The notes beneath the pieces were generated by a model. That model worked only from the letters and a program-made list of their open reading frames with translations. It was not told the DNA's origin and ran no database searches. From the NCBI GenBank assembly GCA_944371545.1, contig CALVXT010000005.1:1-17932 (forward strand): DNA of 17,932 bases, read 5' to 3'. A program made the translations under genes and the position numbers. This DNA is from an uncultured Bacilli bacterium. Lineage in GTDB: Bacteria > Bacillota_I > Bacilli_A > RF39 > UBA660. Position 1 is the first letter of the stretch. Every line of letters begins with the position of its first letter. Of the stretch, positions 6,798 to 14,161 are shown piece after piece.

Positions 6798-6924
6798 AAT
6801 GCACTGAATTTTCAAAAAACAGGGCAAATTTAATTTTTTTTCATAAAAATGCACTTTTTTTGACAAAAATGCACTTTAAAAAATGGAAAATGCACTGTTT
6901 TTTGAAAAAACGGTGCATTTTTTC
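6798..6924 (+). repeat. Left copy of the direct repeat flanking fic
   Basis: This 127-bp element is repeated at 8036-8163. By hand alignment 114 of 128 columns match (about 89%, one gap). It starts AATGCACTGAATTTTC and ends TGCATTTTTTC. It contains TGCAC motifs at 6800, 6850, 6870 and 6891 and a closing GTGCA at 6913, so it mixes direct and inverted repeats. Confidence 0.9.
6887..6921 (+). promoter_or_regulatory. Large palindrome upstream of the fic promoter (operator or terminator-like)
   Basis: 17-bp arms (6887-6903 and 6905-6921) pair around a single G at 6904 with one G-T wobble; the core is TGCACTG/CGGTGCA. A T run follows, so as RNA it resembles an intrinsic terminator. As DNA it sits across the -35 region of the fic promoter and could bind a dimeric regulator, perhaps the Fic protein's own helix-turn-helix tail (inference). 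Confidence 0.65.
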
Positions 6925-6932
6925 GAAAATTG

Positions 6933-6941
6933 TGTTAAAAT
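6933..6941 (+). promoter_or_regulatory. Extended -10 promoter of fic
   Basis: TGTTAAAAT matches the extended -10 pattern TGnTANAAT. It lies 10 bases before SD AAGGAG (6951-6956) and ATG 6964, immediately after the palindrome. No clear -35 hexamer is present. Confidence 0.55.
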
Positions 6942-6963
6942 AACTATTGAAAGGAGCAATTTT

Positions 6964-8034
6964 ATGAAGGCATTTGAACCCGAAAAACTACCTATAAATT
7001 ATCCAATAGATAAAGAGCTGTTATCTCTTTTAGCTGAAGCCAATGAAAAATTTGGCGAATACAAAACAGCATTAAAAAATCTAGAATTCGATCCTAAATT
7101 ATTTTTAGATTCAATTCTTTTACAAGAAAGTTTAAAATCTACTCAAATTGAAGGAACTCAAATTTCTCAAGATGAATTATACTATTTAAAATATATGCCT
7201 CAAAATGATGAAAACAGAGAAATTTATAATTTAAAAAAAGTTATTGACTTTAGCGAATTGGCAAGAAAAGATCATTCTAAAATTACTCTTTCTCTTGTAA
7301 ACCAATTACATCAAATTCTATTAGATAGTGTACGCGGAAAAGAAAAAAAGCCTGGAACATTAAGAACAATTCAAAATTGGATAGGTCCTAAAGGATGTTC
7401 AATAGAAGATGCAACATATATTCCTCCTGTTCCTGAACGAGTTCCTTCACTATTAGAAAATTTGTTTGATTATATGAACAATCAATATATAGATCCACTT
7501 TTTATCAATTTAGCAATTGCCCATTCTCAATTCGAAACAATTCATGCCTATCATGATGGAAATGGAAGATTAGGTCGAGCATTAATTCCTATTCAATTAT
7601 CTTATCTAACAAATGAAACTCCGATTTTATTTTTATCTGAAGTAATTGAACTTTATAAACCTAGCTATTACAAGCTTTTAAATGAAAGTCGAAACGGAAA
7701 CATGATTCAATTTATTAAATTTTTTCTTCAATGTATCATTGAACAATGTAATAATTACATTTATAAAATCTATAAAATCAAACAAATCTATAAAAAAGAT
7801 ATGGAACTTATTAAAACCATTAAAGGAAAAAGTGTTTATCTTATTATGCCAAGTATTTTAAAACAAGTAATTTTTACTAAAAAAGATATTGAATTAGATA
7901 CTAAAATTTCTAGAAATGTTATATCTAGAGTTATTGAACAACTCATTCAGTTAGGTATTATAGAACCAGATAATACAGTGGCTAAAAAAGCTTATAAATA
8001 TAAGGAAATTTATAACATATTTATTAAAAATTAA
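6964..8034 (+). CDS. Class II Fic protein (AMPylator) with C-terminal winged helix
   Basis: The 356-residue product is a Fic-domain protein of the free-standing type. Family members transfer AMP from ATP to Ser/Thr/Tyr hydroxyls of target proteins. The catalytic motif is HAYHDGNGRLGR at 194-205 (consensus HxFxDGNGRxxR), including His194. The inhibitory motif STQIEG (59-64, S/TxxxEG) lies N-terminal to the Fic core, so it is self-inhibited (class II) and needs no separate antitoxin. The tail (KDIELDTKISRNVISRVIEQL, written in two parts: KDIELDTKIS and RNVISRVIEQL) looks like a winged helix, as in SoFic-type proteins. ATG 6964 has SD AAGGAG; an in-frame ATG at 6883 would read through the palindrome and was rejected. 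The gene is bracketed by direct repeats. Its target is unknown. Confidence 0.9.
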   Translation: MKAFEPEKLPINYPIDKELLSLLAEANEKFGEYKTALKNLEFDPKLFLDSILLQESLKSTQIEGTQISQDELYYLKYMPQNDENREIYNLKKVIDFSELARKDHSKITLSLVNQLHQILLDSVRGKEKKPGTLRTIQNWIGPKGCSIEDATYIPPVPERVPSLLENLFDYMNNQYIDPLFINLAIAHSQFETIHAYHDGNGRLGRALIPIQLSYLTNETPILFLSEVIELYKPSYYKLLNESRNGNMIQFIKFFLQCIIEQCNNYIYKIYKIKQIYKKDMELIKTIKGKSVYLIMPSILKQVIFTKKDIELDTKISRNVISRVIEQLIQLGIIEPDNTVAKKAYKYKEIYNIFIKN

Positions 8035-8035
8035 A

Positions 8036-8163
8036 AATGCACTGAATTTTCAAAAAGCAGGGCAAATTTAAACTTTTTTTCATAAAAATGCACTTTTTTT
8101 GACAAAAACGTGCTTCAAAAAAGAAAAAATGCACTGAATTTTCAAAAAACAGTGCATTTTTTC
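8036..8163 (+). repeat. Right copy of the direct repeat flanking fic
   Basis: This 128-bp copy of the 6798-6924 element begins two bases after the fic stop and ends on the first base of the tex stop codon. Differences cluster in the middle (8110-8126, where one TGCAC became GTGC) and in the loop of the final hairpin. Confidence 0.9.
8124..8162. terminator. Bidirectional terminator between fic and tex
   Basis: Perfect 13-bp arms (8124-8136 and 8150-8162; core TGCACTG/CAGTGCA) flank a 13-base loop. The A6 start and T6 end give a U-tract in both directions. It serves the convergent fic (+) and tex (-), and touches the tex stop codon. Confidence 0.8.
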
Positions 8164-10283
8164 TATTCTTTAATGAGTGATAGTTGAACTTTTTCTTTTT
8201 CTAAATCAATTCCACAAACATAGACAGTTACAATATCTCCAACACTTAAAATATCATTAGGATTTTTAACAAAATTTTTACTCATTTTAGAAATATGTAC
8301 TAATCCATCATCATGTAATCCGATATCAATAAAAGCTCCAAAACTCGTAACATTACGAACGGTACCTTTAAGTTCCATTCCTTCTTTTAAATCGTGAATG
8401 GTAAGTACATCACTTTTTAAAACAATATCATCTAACTTATCTCGGTAATCTTGGCCTGGATGTTTTAATTCTTCTAAAATATCTTCTATAGTATAAACAT
8501 CTGCATCTAATTCTTTAGCAAGTTTAGAAGCATTAGCTTTACTTAAAGCTTCATTAAATTCTTGAGTTCCTAAATTTTTCAAATCTAATTGTAAAGATAA
8601 CAAAACTTTTCTAGCAAGTTCATAACTTTCTGGGTGAATTCTAGTTCTATCTAAAAGATTTTCTCCATCAATTACTCGTAAAAAACCAATAGATTGTTCA
8701 TAAACTTTATCTGTAAAACCTGCAAGTTTCTTAACTTCTTCTCTTGAAGTAAAAGTCTTCTTTTCACGAAACTTCAAAATACTATCAATAGTTTTTTTCG
8801 TTAAACCAGAAATATAACTTAAAATACTTGCACTAGCTGTATTAATATTTACACCAATTTCATTAACAATCTTAGAAACAGTAAATCCCAAAGCTTCTGA
8901 AAGTTCTTTTTGATTCACATCATGTTGATATTCTCCAACCCCGATACTTTTTGGATCAATTTTAACTAACTCAGATAATGGATCTTGTACTCTTCGTCCA
9001 ATCGAAATGGCACTTCTTTTTTCAACTGTTAAATCAGGAAACTCTTTAATAGCTAAAGGACTAGCTGAATAAACAGAAGCACCAGCTTCACTAACTAAAT
9101 TGTACAAAACATCTGTTCCTTTAATAGAATCTGCAACAAAAGCTTCACTTTCTCTTGAAGCAGTACCATTTCCAATAGCAATAATTTGTACACCATACTT
9201 TTGAATTAAAGAAGTTAAAATTTCTTTACTCTTTTCTTTTTCATTTTTAGGTTCATGAGGATAAATCGTAGCAATTTCCAAAACATTACCATAAGTATTT
9301 AAAACAGCCAATTTACATCCTGTACGAAAAGCAGGATCAAAACCTAAAACCACTTTATCTTTAACTGGTTTAGTCATAAGTAAATGCTCTAAATTATCTT
9401 GGAAAGTTAAAATTGCTTTTTTCTCGGCCATTTCCGTTAAATCCGCACGTATTTCTCTTTCAACACTAGGATATATCAAACGTTTTAAAGCATCCTCAAT
9501 TGCACTTTCTACTTCCAAAACCACAAAAGAATCTTGATTTTTAATAATTTTACTTTTTAAATACTCCAAAATTTTCGCTTTATCAAAATCTAAAGAAACA
9601 GACAAAACCTTTTCTTCTTCTCCTCGATTCATAGCTAAAATTCGATAATGCTTAGCGTATTTAATTTTTTCTTCAAAATCATAATACATTTGATAAACTT
9701 TTTTTTCATCAACAGCATTTTTCTTTACTTTACTAACAATGGCTCCATTATTCCAAATTTCTTTTTTAATAAATTTTCGATAATAAGCATTATCACTAAT
9801 CCACTCAGCAATAATGTATTTTGCTCCTTCAATAGCTTTTTCTGTCCCACATTCAAATCCACTTGCTAATTTTTCCATCGTTCCATTTACAGGAAAACTC
9901 ATCATTTTTTTAGCTAACGGTTCAAGTCCCATTTTAATAGCTTCACTAGCCTTAGTTTTTTTCTTTTCTTTAAATGGTCGATATAAATCCTCTACATCAC
10001 TTAATTTTTCACAAGCTAAAATAGAAGTTCTTAATTCATCTGTCATCAAATCTTTTTCTTCAATTAACCTGATAACATCTTCTTTTCTTTTCAGTAAATT
10101 TTCTAAATACGTATATTCTTTTTCAATACTTCTTATTTGCTCTTCATCTAATGAACCTGTTGCTTCTTTTCTATAACGAGCAATAAAAGGAATCGTTGCC
10201 CCTTCACTAAGTAAGTTTAAAACCGCTTCTACTTGAGAAACTTTAATTCCTAAATTTTTTGCTAAAATTTCTTTATTATTCAT
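8163..10283 (-). CDS. tex: Tex, transcription accessory / RNA-binding protein
   Basis: The 706-residue product has the complete Tex layout. An N-terminal helical Tex_N region opens with NNKEILAKNLG and ARYRKEATGSLDEEQIR. A central YqgF/RuvC-like domain begins about 315 (VLGFDPAFRTGCKLAVLN). Helix-hairpin-helix repeats follow at about 475-555 (NTASASILSYISGL, KLAGFTDKVYEQSIGFLR). A C-terminal S1 RNA-binding domain covers about 635-706 (GMELKGTVRNVTSFGAFIDIG). Tex is a conserved cytoplasmic nucleic-acid-binding protein acting on transcription and RNA processing; the Bacillus subtilis counterpart is YdcI. Length is normal for the family. It has its own extended -10 promoter upstream and shares the 3' hairpin with fic. 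Confidence 0.95.
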   Translation of the reverse strand: MNNKEILAKNLGIKVSQVEAVLNLLSEGATIPFIARYRKEATGSLDEEQIRSIEKEYTYLENLLKRKEDVIRLIEEKDLMTDELRTSILACEKLSDVEDLYRPFKEKKKTKASEAIKMGLEPLAKKMMSFPVNGTMEKLASGFECGTEKAIEGAKYIIAEWISDNAYYRKFIKKEIWNNGAIVSKVKKNAVDEKKVYQMYYDFEEKIKYAKHYRILAMNRGEEEKVLSVSLDFDKAKILEYLKSKIIKNQDSFVVLEVESAIEDALKRLIYPSVEREIRADLTEMAEKKAILTFQDNLEHLLMTKPVKDKVVLGFDPAFRTGCKLAVLNTYGNVLEIATIYPHEPKNEKEKSKEILTSLIQKYGVQIIAIGNGTASRESEAFVADSIKGTDVLYNLVSEAGASVYSASPLAIKEFPDLTVEKRSAISIGRRVQDPLSELVKIDPKSIGVGEYQHDVNQKELSEALGFTVSKIVNEIGVNINTASASILSYISGLTKKTIDSILKFREKKTFTSREEVKKLAGFTDKVYEQSIGFLRVIDGENLLDRTRIHPESYELARKVLLSLQLDLKNLGTQEFNEALSKANASKLAKELDADVYTIEDILEELKHPGQDYRDKLDDIVLKSDVLTIHDLKEGMELKGTVRNVTSFGAFIDIGLHDDGLVHISKMSKNFVKNPNDILSVGDIVTVYVCGIDLEKEKVQLSLIKE

Positions 10284-10311
10284 ACTTCCACTCTTTCTAA
10301 CATGCTTTTAA

Positions 10312-10320
10312 ATTATATCA
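10312..10320 (-). promoter_or_regulatory. Extended -10 promoter of tex
   Basis: TGATATAAT on the minus strand is a full extended -10 element, 28 bases before ATG 10283. No -35 is evident. Confidence 0.65.
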
Positions 10321-10336
10321 TAAAAAAAGAAAAAAT

Positions 10337-12145
10337 TTATTTTTTTCGTTTGCGGTTAACTCCTTTTTCGCAAATTTTTTTAAATTTTTCTTTATCTTTC
10401 TCTTTTAAGAAAATCAAACAACTTTCCAAATAATATTCAAAAAATTTTTGCTTTCTTTCATTTTCACTTTGGAAAGCTTCCTTTTTAAGTTCACATAGCT
10501 CTTGATAAAGCATATCACGAAGAAATGGATAAAATGCTGGATTACATGAATAATCAATTGTTAATGAACAATTAAAATCCTTTTGAACTAAATATTCCAT
10601 TTCTTGATTTCTGAAAAAAAGGTAATACCAAACAAGTTCTTGTTCCCCATTTTGTAAAAGAATATTTAAATAATTTTTTTCGATAAATTGCCATAAAGAA
10701 GCTATTTGTTCTTCTTCTAAAAGTTCCCATTCTTTATCATAATCAAAGCCAAAATTTTGTTGTTCTTTAAAAAAATCTTCTTTAGAGATATTCCCAAGAT
10801 ATAATTGAATAAATAGGAAAAACATTTTTTTTAAACTTTCTATATTAAAAGTATTCATTTCGTTTTGAATATCTAAAAGTTGAATGTAACCATCTGATTC
10901 CATTTTTTCCAAAGGTATAATACTATCTTTTTTTTCATAATTTATTATACGGTGAAATACTAATTCTCTTTCCTTTTCTGAATTTTCAGCTGAAAGCATA
11001 TCAATAATTCCAAATGGAAAATAATCTATTTCTGGAGTATAAAATACTTTTAAATAATTTTGGAATTCTACTAAATCAATATTTTTATATAAATTGCTTT
11101 CTTTTTCTATTAATTCTTTTAAAATCTTTTGATAAAAATTTTTATATTCTATCTTTTCATTATGTAATTTGCAATTCATAAGTTTTTGATATATGTGTAA
11201 AATTTGTAAGCCTATTTTTTCCAATTCTAAAAATTTTTGATTGTATAATAGAATATCTTGATAAGAATAACGAGTATCCATTATAAAGCCATTTTGAATA
11301 TAGGATAATCTTTCTATTCGATCAATCTCCATTTCAGGTTCATCTTCTGGAGTTTCTTCTAATATTCCAATCTTATATTTTGTTAATAGTGTATTCATTT
11401 GATGAAAATAATCTGGATAAACATCTGCTAAATCTAGCTTATAAAAGCTTGTCTGTAATTTATTATATACATCTGTTAAATTTTTTTCGGGTATATTTTT
11501 TAGACAAGCTTCAAAAAGTATTTTTAATTCTTCATGTTTTTCATGCTGAATATCGTAACGTACTACTTCTTGATATAATTGTTTTAAAACATCAAGTTTA
11601 AATTCTAATGCCTTTTCAGAATCATGAGAATAAGCCATTTTTTGAAAAATATTATTTTGAAGAAAATATTCAAGACTTTCTTTTGTTGTTGCACAAGAAT
11701 CGATCATTTCTAAAAATGTTTGCGCTACAGAATATTCCCAATTTTTAAATTCAAGAAAAGCTTCTAAATAATTTTTAAAATAAGGCATATCTTTAACTGA
11801 TAGTGCTTCATCAAAATTCAAAGCACTGAAAGCTTGAAAAGACGCGAATTCCCAGATGTTTTGTAATGAATTTAATGTAGATAAGATATATATAGGTAAA
11901 CTTGTATGTTCAATTAGATTTATTAAAGAAAATTTTTTTAAATCAAATCCTAAATTTTCTTCTGTTTTAGTAACTAAATCGTTTAGAGTATTATAATTTT
12001 TTCTAAAAAATGTTAATAAGGTTTGTTCTTTTTCATATAGATCTTCTAGTACTAAATTATAGCTTTCTTTATTTTCTTTTTCTTTTAACTGCTCTACTTT
12101 TAAAATATGTTTATTTACTGTTAGTAACTGGTTGAATTCTTGCAT
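10337..12145 (-). CDS. Large helical protein of unknown function
   Basis: This 602-residue cytoplasmic-type protein matches no family I recognise. It has no signal peptide, no membrane segment and no Walker, zinc or other catalytic motif. It is rich in Leu, Glu, Lys, Phe and Tyr, and appears almost wholly alpha-helical, suggesting a repeat scaffold. An acidic linker (EETPEDEPEMEID) occurs near the middle and the C-terminus is very basic (NRKRKK). The start is ATG 12145, which has SD AGAAGGG seven bases upstream; the in-frame ATG at 12184 lies upstream of a TATAAT box and was rejected. The RNB-domain gene nearby also carries a long helical N-terminus of similar composition, but homology is not clear by eye. 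Confidence 0.75.
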   Translation of the reverse strand: MQEFNQLLTVNKHILKVEQLKEKENKESYNLVLEDLYEKEQTLLTFFRKNYNTLNDLVTKTEENLGFDLKKFSLINLIEHTSLPIYILSTLNSLQNIWEFASFQAFSALNFDEALSVKDMPYFKNYLEAFLEFKNWEYSVAQTFLEMIDSCATTKESLEYFLQNNIFQKMAYSHDSEKALEFKLDVLKQLYQEVVRYDIQHEKHEELKILFEACLKNIPEKNLTDVYNKLQTSFYKLDLADVYPDYFHQMNTLLTKYKIGILEETPEDEPEMEIDRIERLSYIQNGFIMDTRYSYQDILLYNQKFLELEKIGLQILHIYQKLMNCKLHNEKIEYKNFYQKILKELIEKESNLYKNIDLVEFQNYLKVFYTPEIDYFPFGIIDMLSAENSEKERELVFHRIINYEKKDSIIPLEKMESDGYIQLLDIQNEMNTFNIESLKKMFFLFIQLYLGNISKEDFFKEQQNFGFDYDKEWELLEEEQIASLWQFIEKNYLNILLQNGEQELVWYYLFFRNQEMEYLVQKDFNCSLTIDYSCNPAFYPFLRDMLYQELCELKKEAFQSENERKQKFFEYYLESCLIFLKEKDKEKFKKICEKGVNRKRKK

Positions 12146-12172
12146 AACAAACCCTTCTCTCAATAATTTTTT

Positions 12173-12178
12173 ATTATA
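12173..12178 (-). promoter_or_regulatory. -10 box of the 602-residue protein gene
   Basis: TATAAT lies 27 bases before ATG 12145 and inside the would-be N-terminal extension from ATG 12184, so the shorter start is preferred. A long T-run occupies the spacer. Confidence 0.55.
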
Positions 12179-12199
12179 AAGCATAATAAAAAAAAATTA

Positions 12200-12235
12200 A
12201 AGAAAAAAGAAATATTTCTAATTTAAATATTTCTT
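12200..12235 (-). terminator. Intrinsic terminator of the lgt/TasA-like unit
   Basis: Perfect 11-bp arms (12207-12217 and 12225-12235; AAGAAATATTT/AAATATTTCTT) around a 7-base loop, followed on the minus strand by a T-rich tail. It lies just past the stop of the TasA-like gene. The stem is very AT-rich, so it may be weak. Confidence 0.7.
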
Positions 12236-12247
12236 CCTATTAAAGAA

Positions 12248-12790
12248 TTATACACACTCACCGAGCTCACCTATAATAGTTCCACTAAAACTCTTTCCCA
12301 TATCTGCTGTTTGGTCTTCCGCTGTATTTTGATATGTAACTGTTAAAATATAATTTTCTGTTGTACTTGCTTTTATGCTTGTTCCTTCTAAAAGTGAAGT
12401 TGTTCCACTATTTGTGGTTGGAAATTCTTGACTCTCAATTAATACCGTGCCATCATTTTTTTCCAATTTGTATACTAGATCTTGTTGATTTATAAATGTA
12501 TTTAATGTATTACTCCATAGTAAATTTATACAAACATCTATATTATTTGGATTTTGAACACTAAAAGCATAGGTCACGTTATCTCCTGGTATCATTGTAC
12601 TACTTGTGATATCTTCACCACCTGTAATAATTAAGTTGCTTAAAGTATCCGCTAGGCCTGATGATTGGTTATTCTCTCTATTTCCTGTTCCTTCTACTGT
12701 AGCTGAAAAATAAGAATATGTTCCTTGATAAGTTAAGGATATCATGATTATTAAAGCAGATATAATTACAACATACATTTTTTTGCTCAT
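12248..12790 (-). CDS. TasA/camelysin-like exported protein
   Basis: The 180-residue product starts MSKKMYVVIISALIIM, with a hydrophobic segment, then GTYSYFSATVEGTGN. This closely follows the camelysin/TasA/SipW-type pattern GTYAYFSDT, in which the leader is cut by a dedicated signal peptidase and the mature protein forms extracellular fibres or a surface protease-like coat. The remainder is a Thr/Asn/Ser-rich beta-sandwich type sequence ending GELGECV. The ATG at 12790 has SD GAGGG; a GTG at 12802 would overlap the previous stop but swallows that SD. It lies third in an apparent unit after lgt and a paralogue. No SipW gene is in the window, so processing is unproven. Confidence 0.8.
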   Translation of the reverse strand: MSKKMYVVIISALIIMISLTYQGTYSYFSATVEGTGNRENNQSSGLADTLSNLIITGGEDITSSTMIPGDNVTYAFSVQNPNNIDVCINLLWSNTLNTFINQQDLVYKLEKNDGTVLIESQEFPTTNSGTTSLLEGTSIKASTTENYILTVTYQNTAEDQTADMGKSFSGTIIGELGECV

Positions 12791-12798
12791 TTTTTCCC

Positions 12799-13290
12799 TC
12801 ACAATTCTATTTCTTCAAGCATAATTCTCGCTTGGATATTTTTTCCTACATCTATCTCATCTATATTATGGACTTTTACTGTTAAAACATAATCAACAAT
12901 TTCCCCTGGCTTTATTACCTCACCATCATAAATTGTTGTTGTTTCACTAGGAAAAATTTCACTGCTTATTTCAATTGTCTTATTTTCTCTACTAAAGGAA
13001 TACGTAATGCTTTCTTTAAATGATACTTCATTATAAACTTCACTAAATTTTAATTGATATTCCTTAGCCTCTGTTGTCTCATTTTTTACCTTAATGTGTA
13101 AAGAAGTCCCGCTTCCCTCTCGGATGTTTGATAAAAGTAAATTTCCAGCGTTTTCATATTCTACAGTCAAATTTTCCTTTTTACTATTGGCATGATGTGA
13201 AAAATGATGTGAATATGTGTCATAAATCAATATGCCTATGGCTAAACAAATCAATAAAATGATCCATAATCTATTTTTATTCTTTTTCAT
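12799..13290 (-). CDS. Exported or anchored paralogue of the TasA-like protein
   Basis: The 163-residue product has MKKNKNRLW, one membrane segment at about 9-24, a His-rich stretch (YSHHFSHHAN), then a beta-rich domain. Its C-terminal half aligns by eye with the next gene: ISSEIFP with IESQEFP, YDGEVIKPGEIVDYVLTV with LEGTSIKASTTENYILTV, and VGKNIQARIMLEE with MGKSFSGTIIGE. This suggests tandem duplication. It lacks the GTYSYFS leader motif, so it may stay membrane-anchored as an accessory protein, comparable to TapA next to TasA in Bacillus (analogy only). ATG 13290 uses SD GAGGT that overlaps the lgt stop; its own stop overlaps the next gene's SD. Confidence 0.75.
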   Translation of the reverse strand: MKKNKNRLWIILLICLAIGILIYDTYSHHFSHHANSKKENLTVEYENAGNLLLSNIREGSGTSLHIKVKNETTEAKEYQLKFSEVYNEVSFKESITYSFSRENKTIEISSEIFPSETTTIYDGEVIKPGEIVDYVLTVKVHNIDEIDVGKNIQARIMLEEIEL

Positions 13291-13298
13291 TTTTTACC

Positions 13299-14111
13299 TC
13301 AAAAATGAATACTTTCATGATTAGGTTCACTATAAAGATCTTCAAACTTACCTTTACGTGATTGGATCATTAAGCCTAAAATTCCAATGATAAATAAAAC
13401 AAATGAAATAATTTGAGCTACTTTAAATCCCCCAAGCATTAAAGAATCTGTTCGCATAGATTCGATAAAAAATCTTCCGACACTATACCAAATTAAATAT
13501 ACGCAGGTTAAGCCACCAACCTTTAAATACTTGTAATGTTTTACAATAATCAGGACAATAAATCCTAATAAACACCATAAAGATTCATACAAAAAAGTTG
13601 GATGATAATAATTTCCATTAATATACATTCCATTAATAATAAACTCTGGAATATATAAATTTTCTAAAGTAGAACGCATGACAATTCCACCGTGTGCTTC
13701 CATATTAAAGAAATTTCCCCATCTACCAATAGCTTGAGCTAAAATAACGCCGGGAACTGCCATATCAACGATTTTAAATAATCGCACTTTATACTTATGA
13801 CAATATAAAGCCATCGTTATAAATCCAGCGACTAATCCCCCATGAATAGCAAGTCCACCTTCCCAAATCTTGAAAATACTAATAGGATCACTTGCATATT
13901 GGCTCCAATTAAAAATCACATAATAAGCTCTGGCCCCAATAAAACCAAAAATAATGGTCCAAAAACATAAATTAAATAAAAAATCTGTAGGATAATTTTG
14001 CTTTTTTCCTTCTCTTAAAAGTAAGACAATTCCAACAATTACACCAATTAAAAGTAAAAAAGAATACCACATAATTTCAAAATTGCCAATTTTAAACATA
14101 ACAGGATTCAT
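13299..14111 (-). CDS. lgt: Prolipoprotein diacylglyceryl transferase
   Basis: The 270-residue membrane enzyme moves diacylglycerol from phosphatidylglycerol to the lipobox Cys of prolipoproteins. It is the first step of lipoprotein maturation, at the outer face of the membrane. The Lgt signature GRWGNFFNMEAHGG lies at 129-142, and the conserved HGGL at 90-93. Later landmarks are HPTFLYESLW and GRFFIESMRTDS. About seven hydrophobic helices fit the family, and the length is normal. SD GGAGG precedes ATG 14111, with an extended -10 upstream. Its stop overlaps the SD of the next gene, so it is the first gene of a three-gene unit with the TasA-like pair. Confidence 0.96.
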   Translation of the reverse strand: MNPVMFKIGNFEIMWYSFLLLIGVIVGIVLLLREGKKQNYPTDFLFNLCFWTIIFGFIGARAYYVIFNWSQYASDPISIFKIWEGGLAIHGGLVAGFITMALYCHKYKVRLFKIVDMAVPGVILAQAIGRWGNFFNMEAHGGIVMRSTLENLYIPEFIINGMYINGNYYHPTFLYESLWCLLGFIVLIIVKHYKYLKVGGLTCVYLIWYSVGRFFIESMRTDSLMLGGFKVAQIISFVLFIIGILGLMIQSRKGKFEDLYSEPNHESIHF

Positions 14112-14134
14112 ATATATCCTCCATTCTATAAATG

Positions 14135-14143
14135 ATTATAACA
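14135..14143 (-). promoter_or_regulatory. Extended -10 promoter of the lgt unit
   Basis: TGTTATAAT on the minus strand, 24 bases before ATG 14111. No -35 is evident. It separates lgt from the upstream RNB-domain gene. Confidence 0.65.
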
Positions 14144-14161
14144 CAAAATGGAAACTTTTTT

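Noticed and set aside
6883..6963. ATG start extending Fic by 27 residues
   Set aside because: It would translate the palindrome and the -10 box and has no SD; ATG 6964 with AAGGAG begins a normal Fic N-terminus.
6798..8163. CRISPR array or insertion sequence at the TGCAC repeats
   Set aside because: Only a few irregular motifs without unique spacers of uniform size, no cas genes and no transposase; the arrangement is two flanking direct repeats around fic.
9648..10176. Two plus-strand frames of 73 and 120 codons
   Set aside because: They lie antisense to the intact tex gene; Phe/Ser-rich shadow translations.
12146..12184. ATG 12184 start for the 602-residue protein
   Set aside because: A TATAAT box lies inside the extension, and ATG 12145 has a clear SD.
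12791..12802. GTG start at 12802 for the TasA-like gene (4-base overlap with previous stop)
   Set aside because: The GAGGG SD for ATG 12790 would be inside the coding region, and no separate SD is seen for the GTG.
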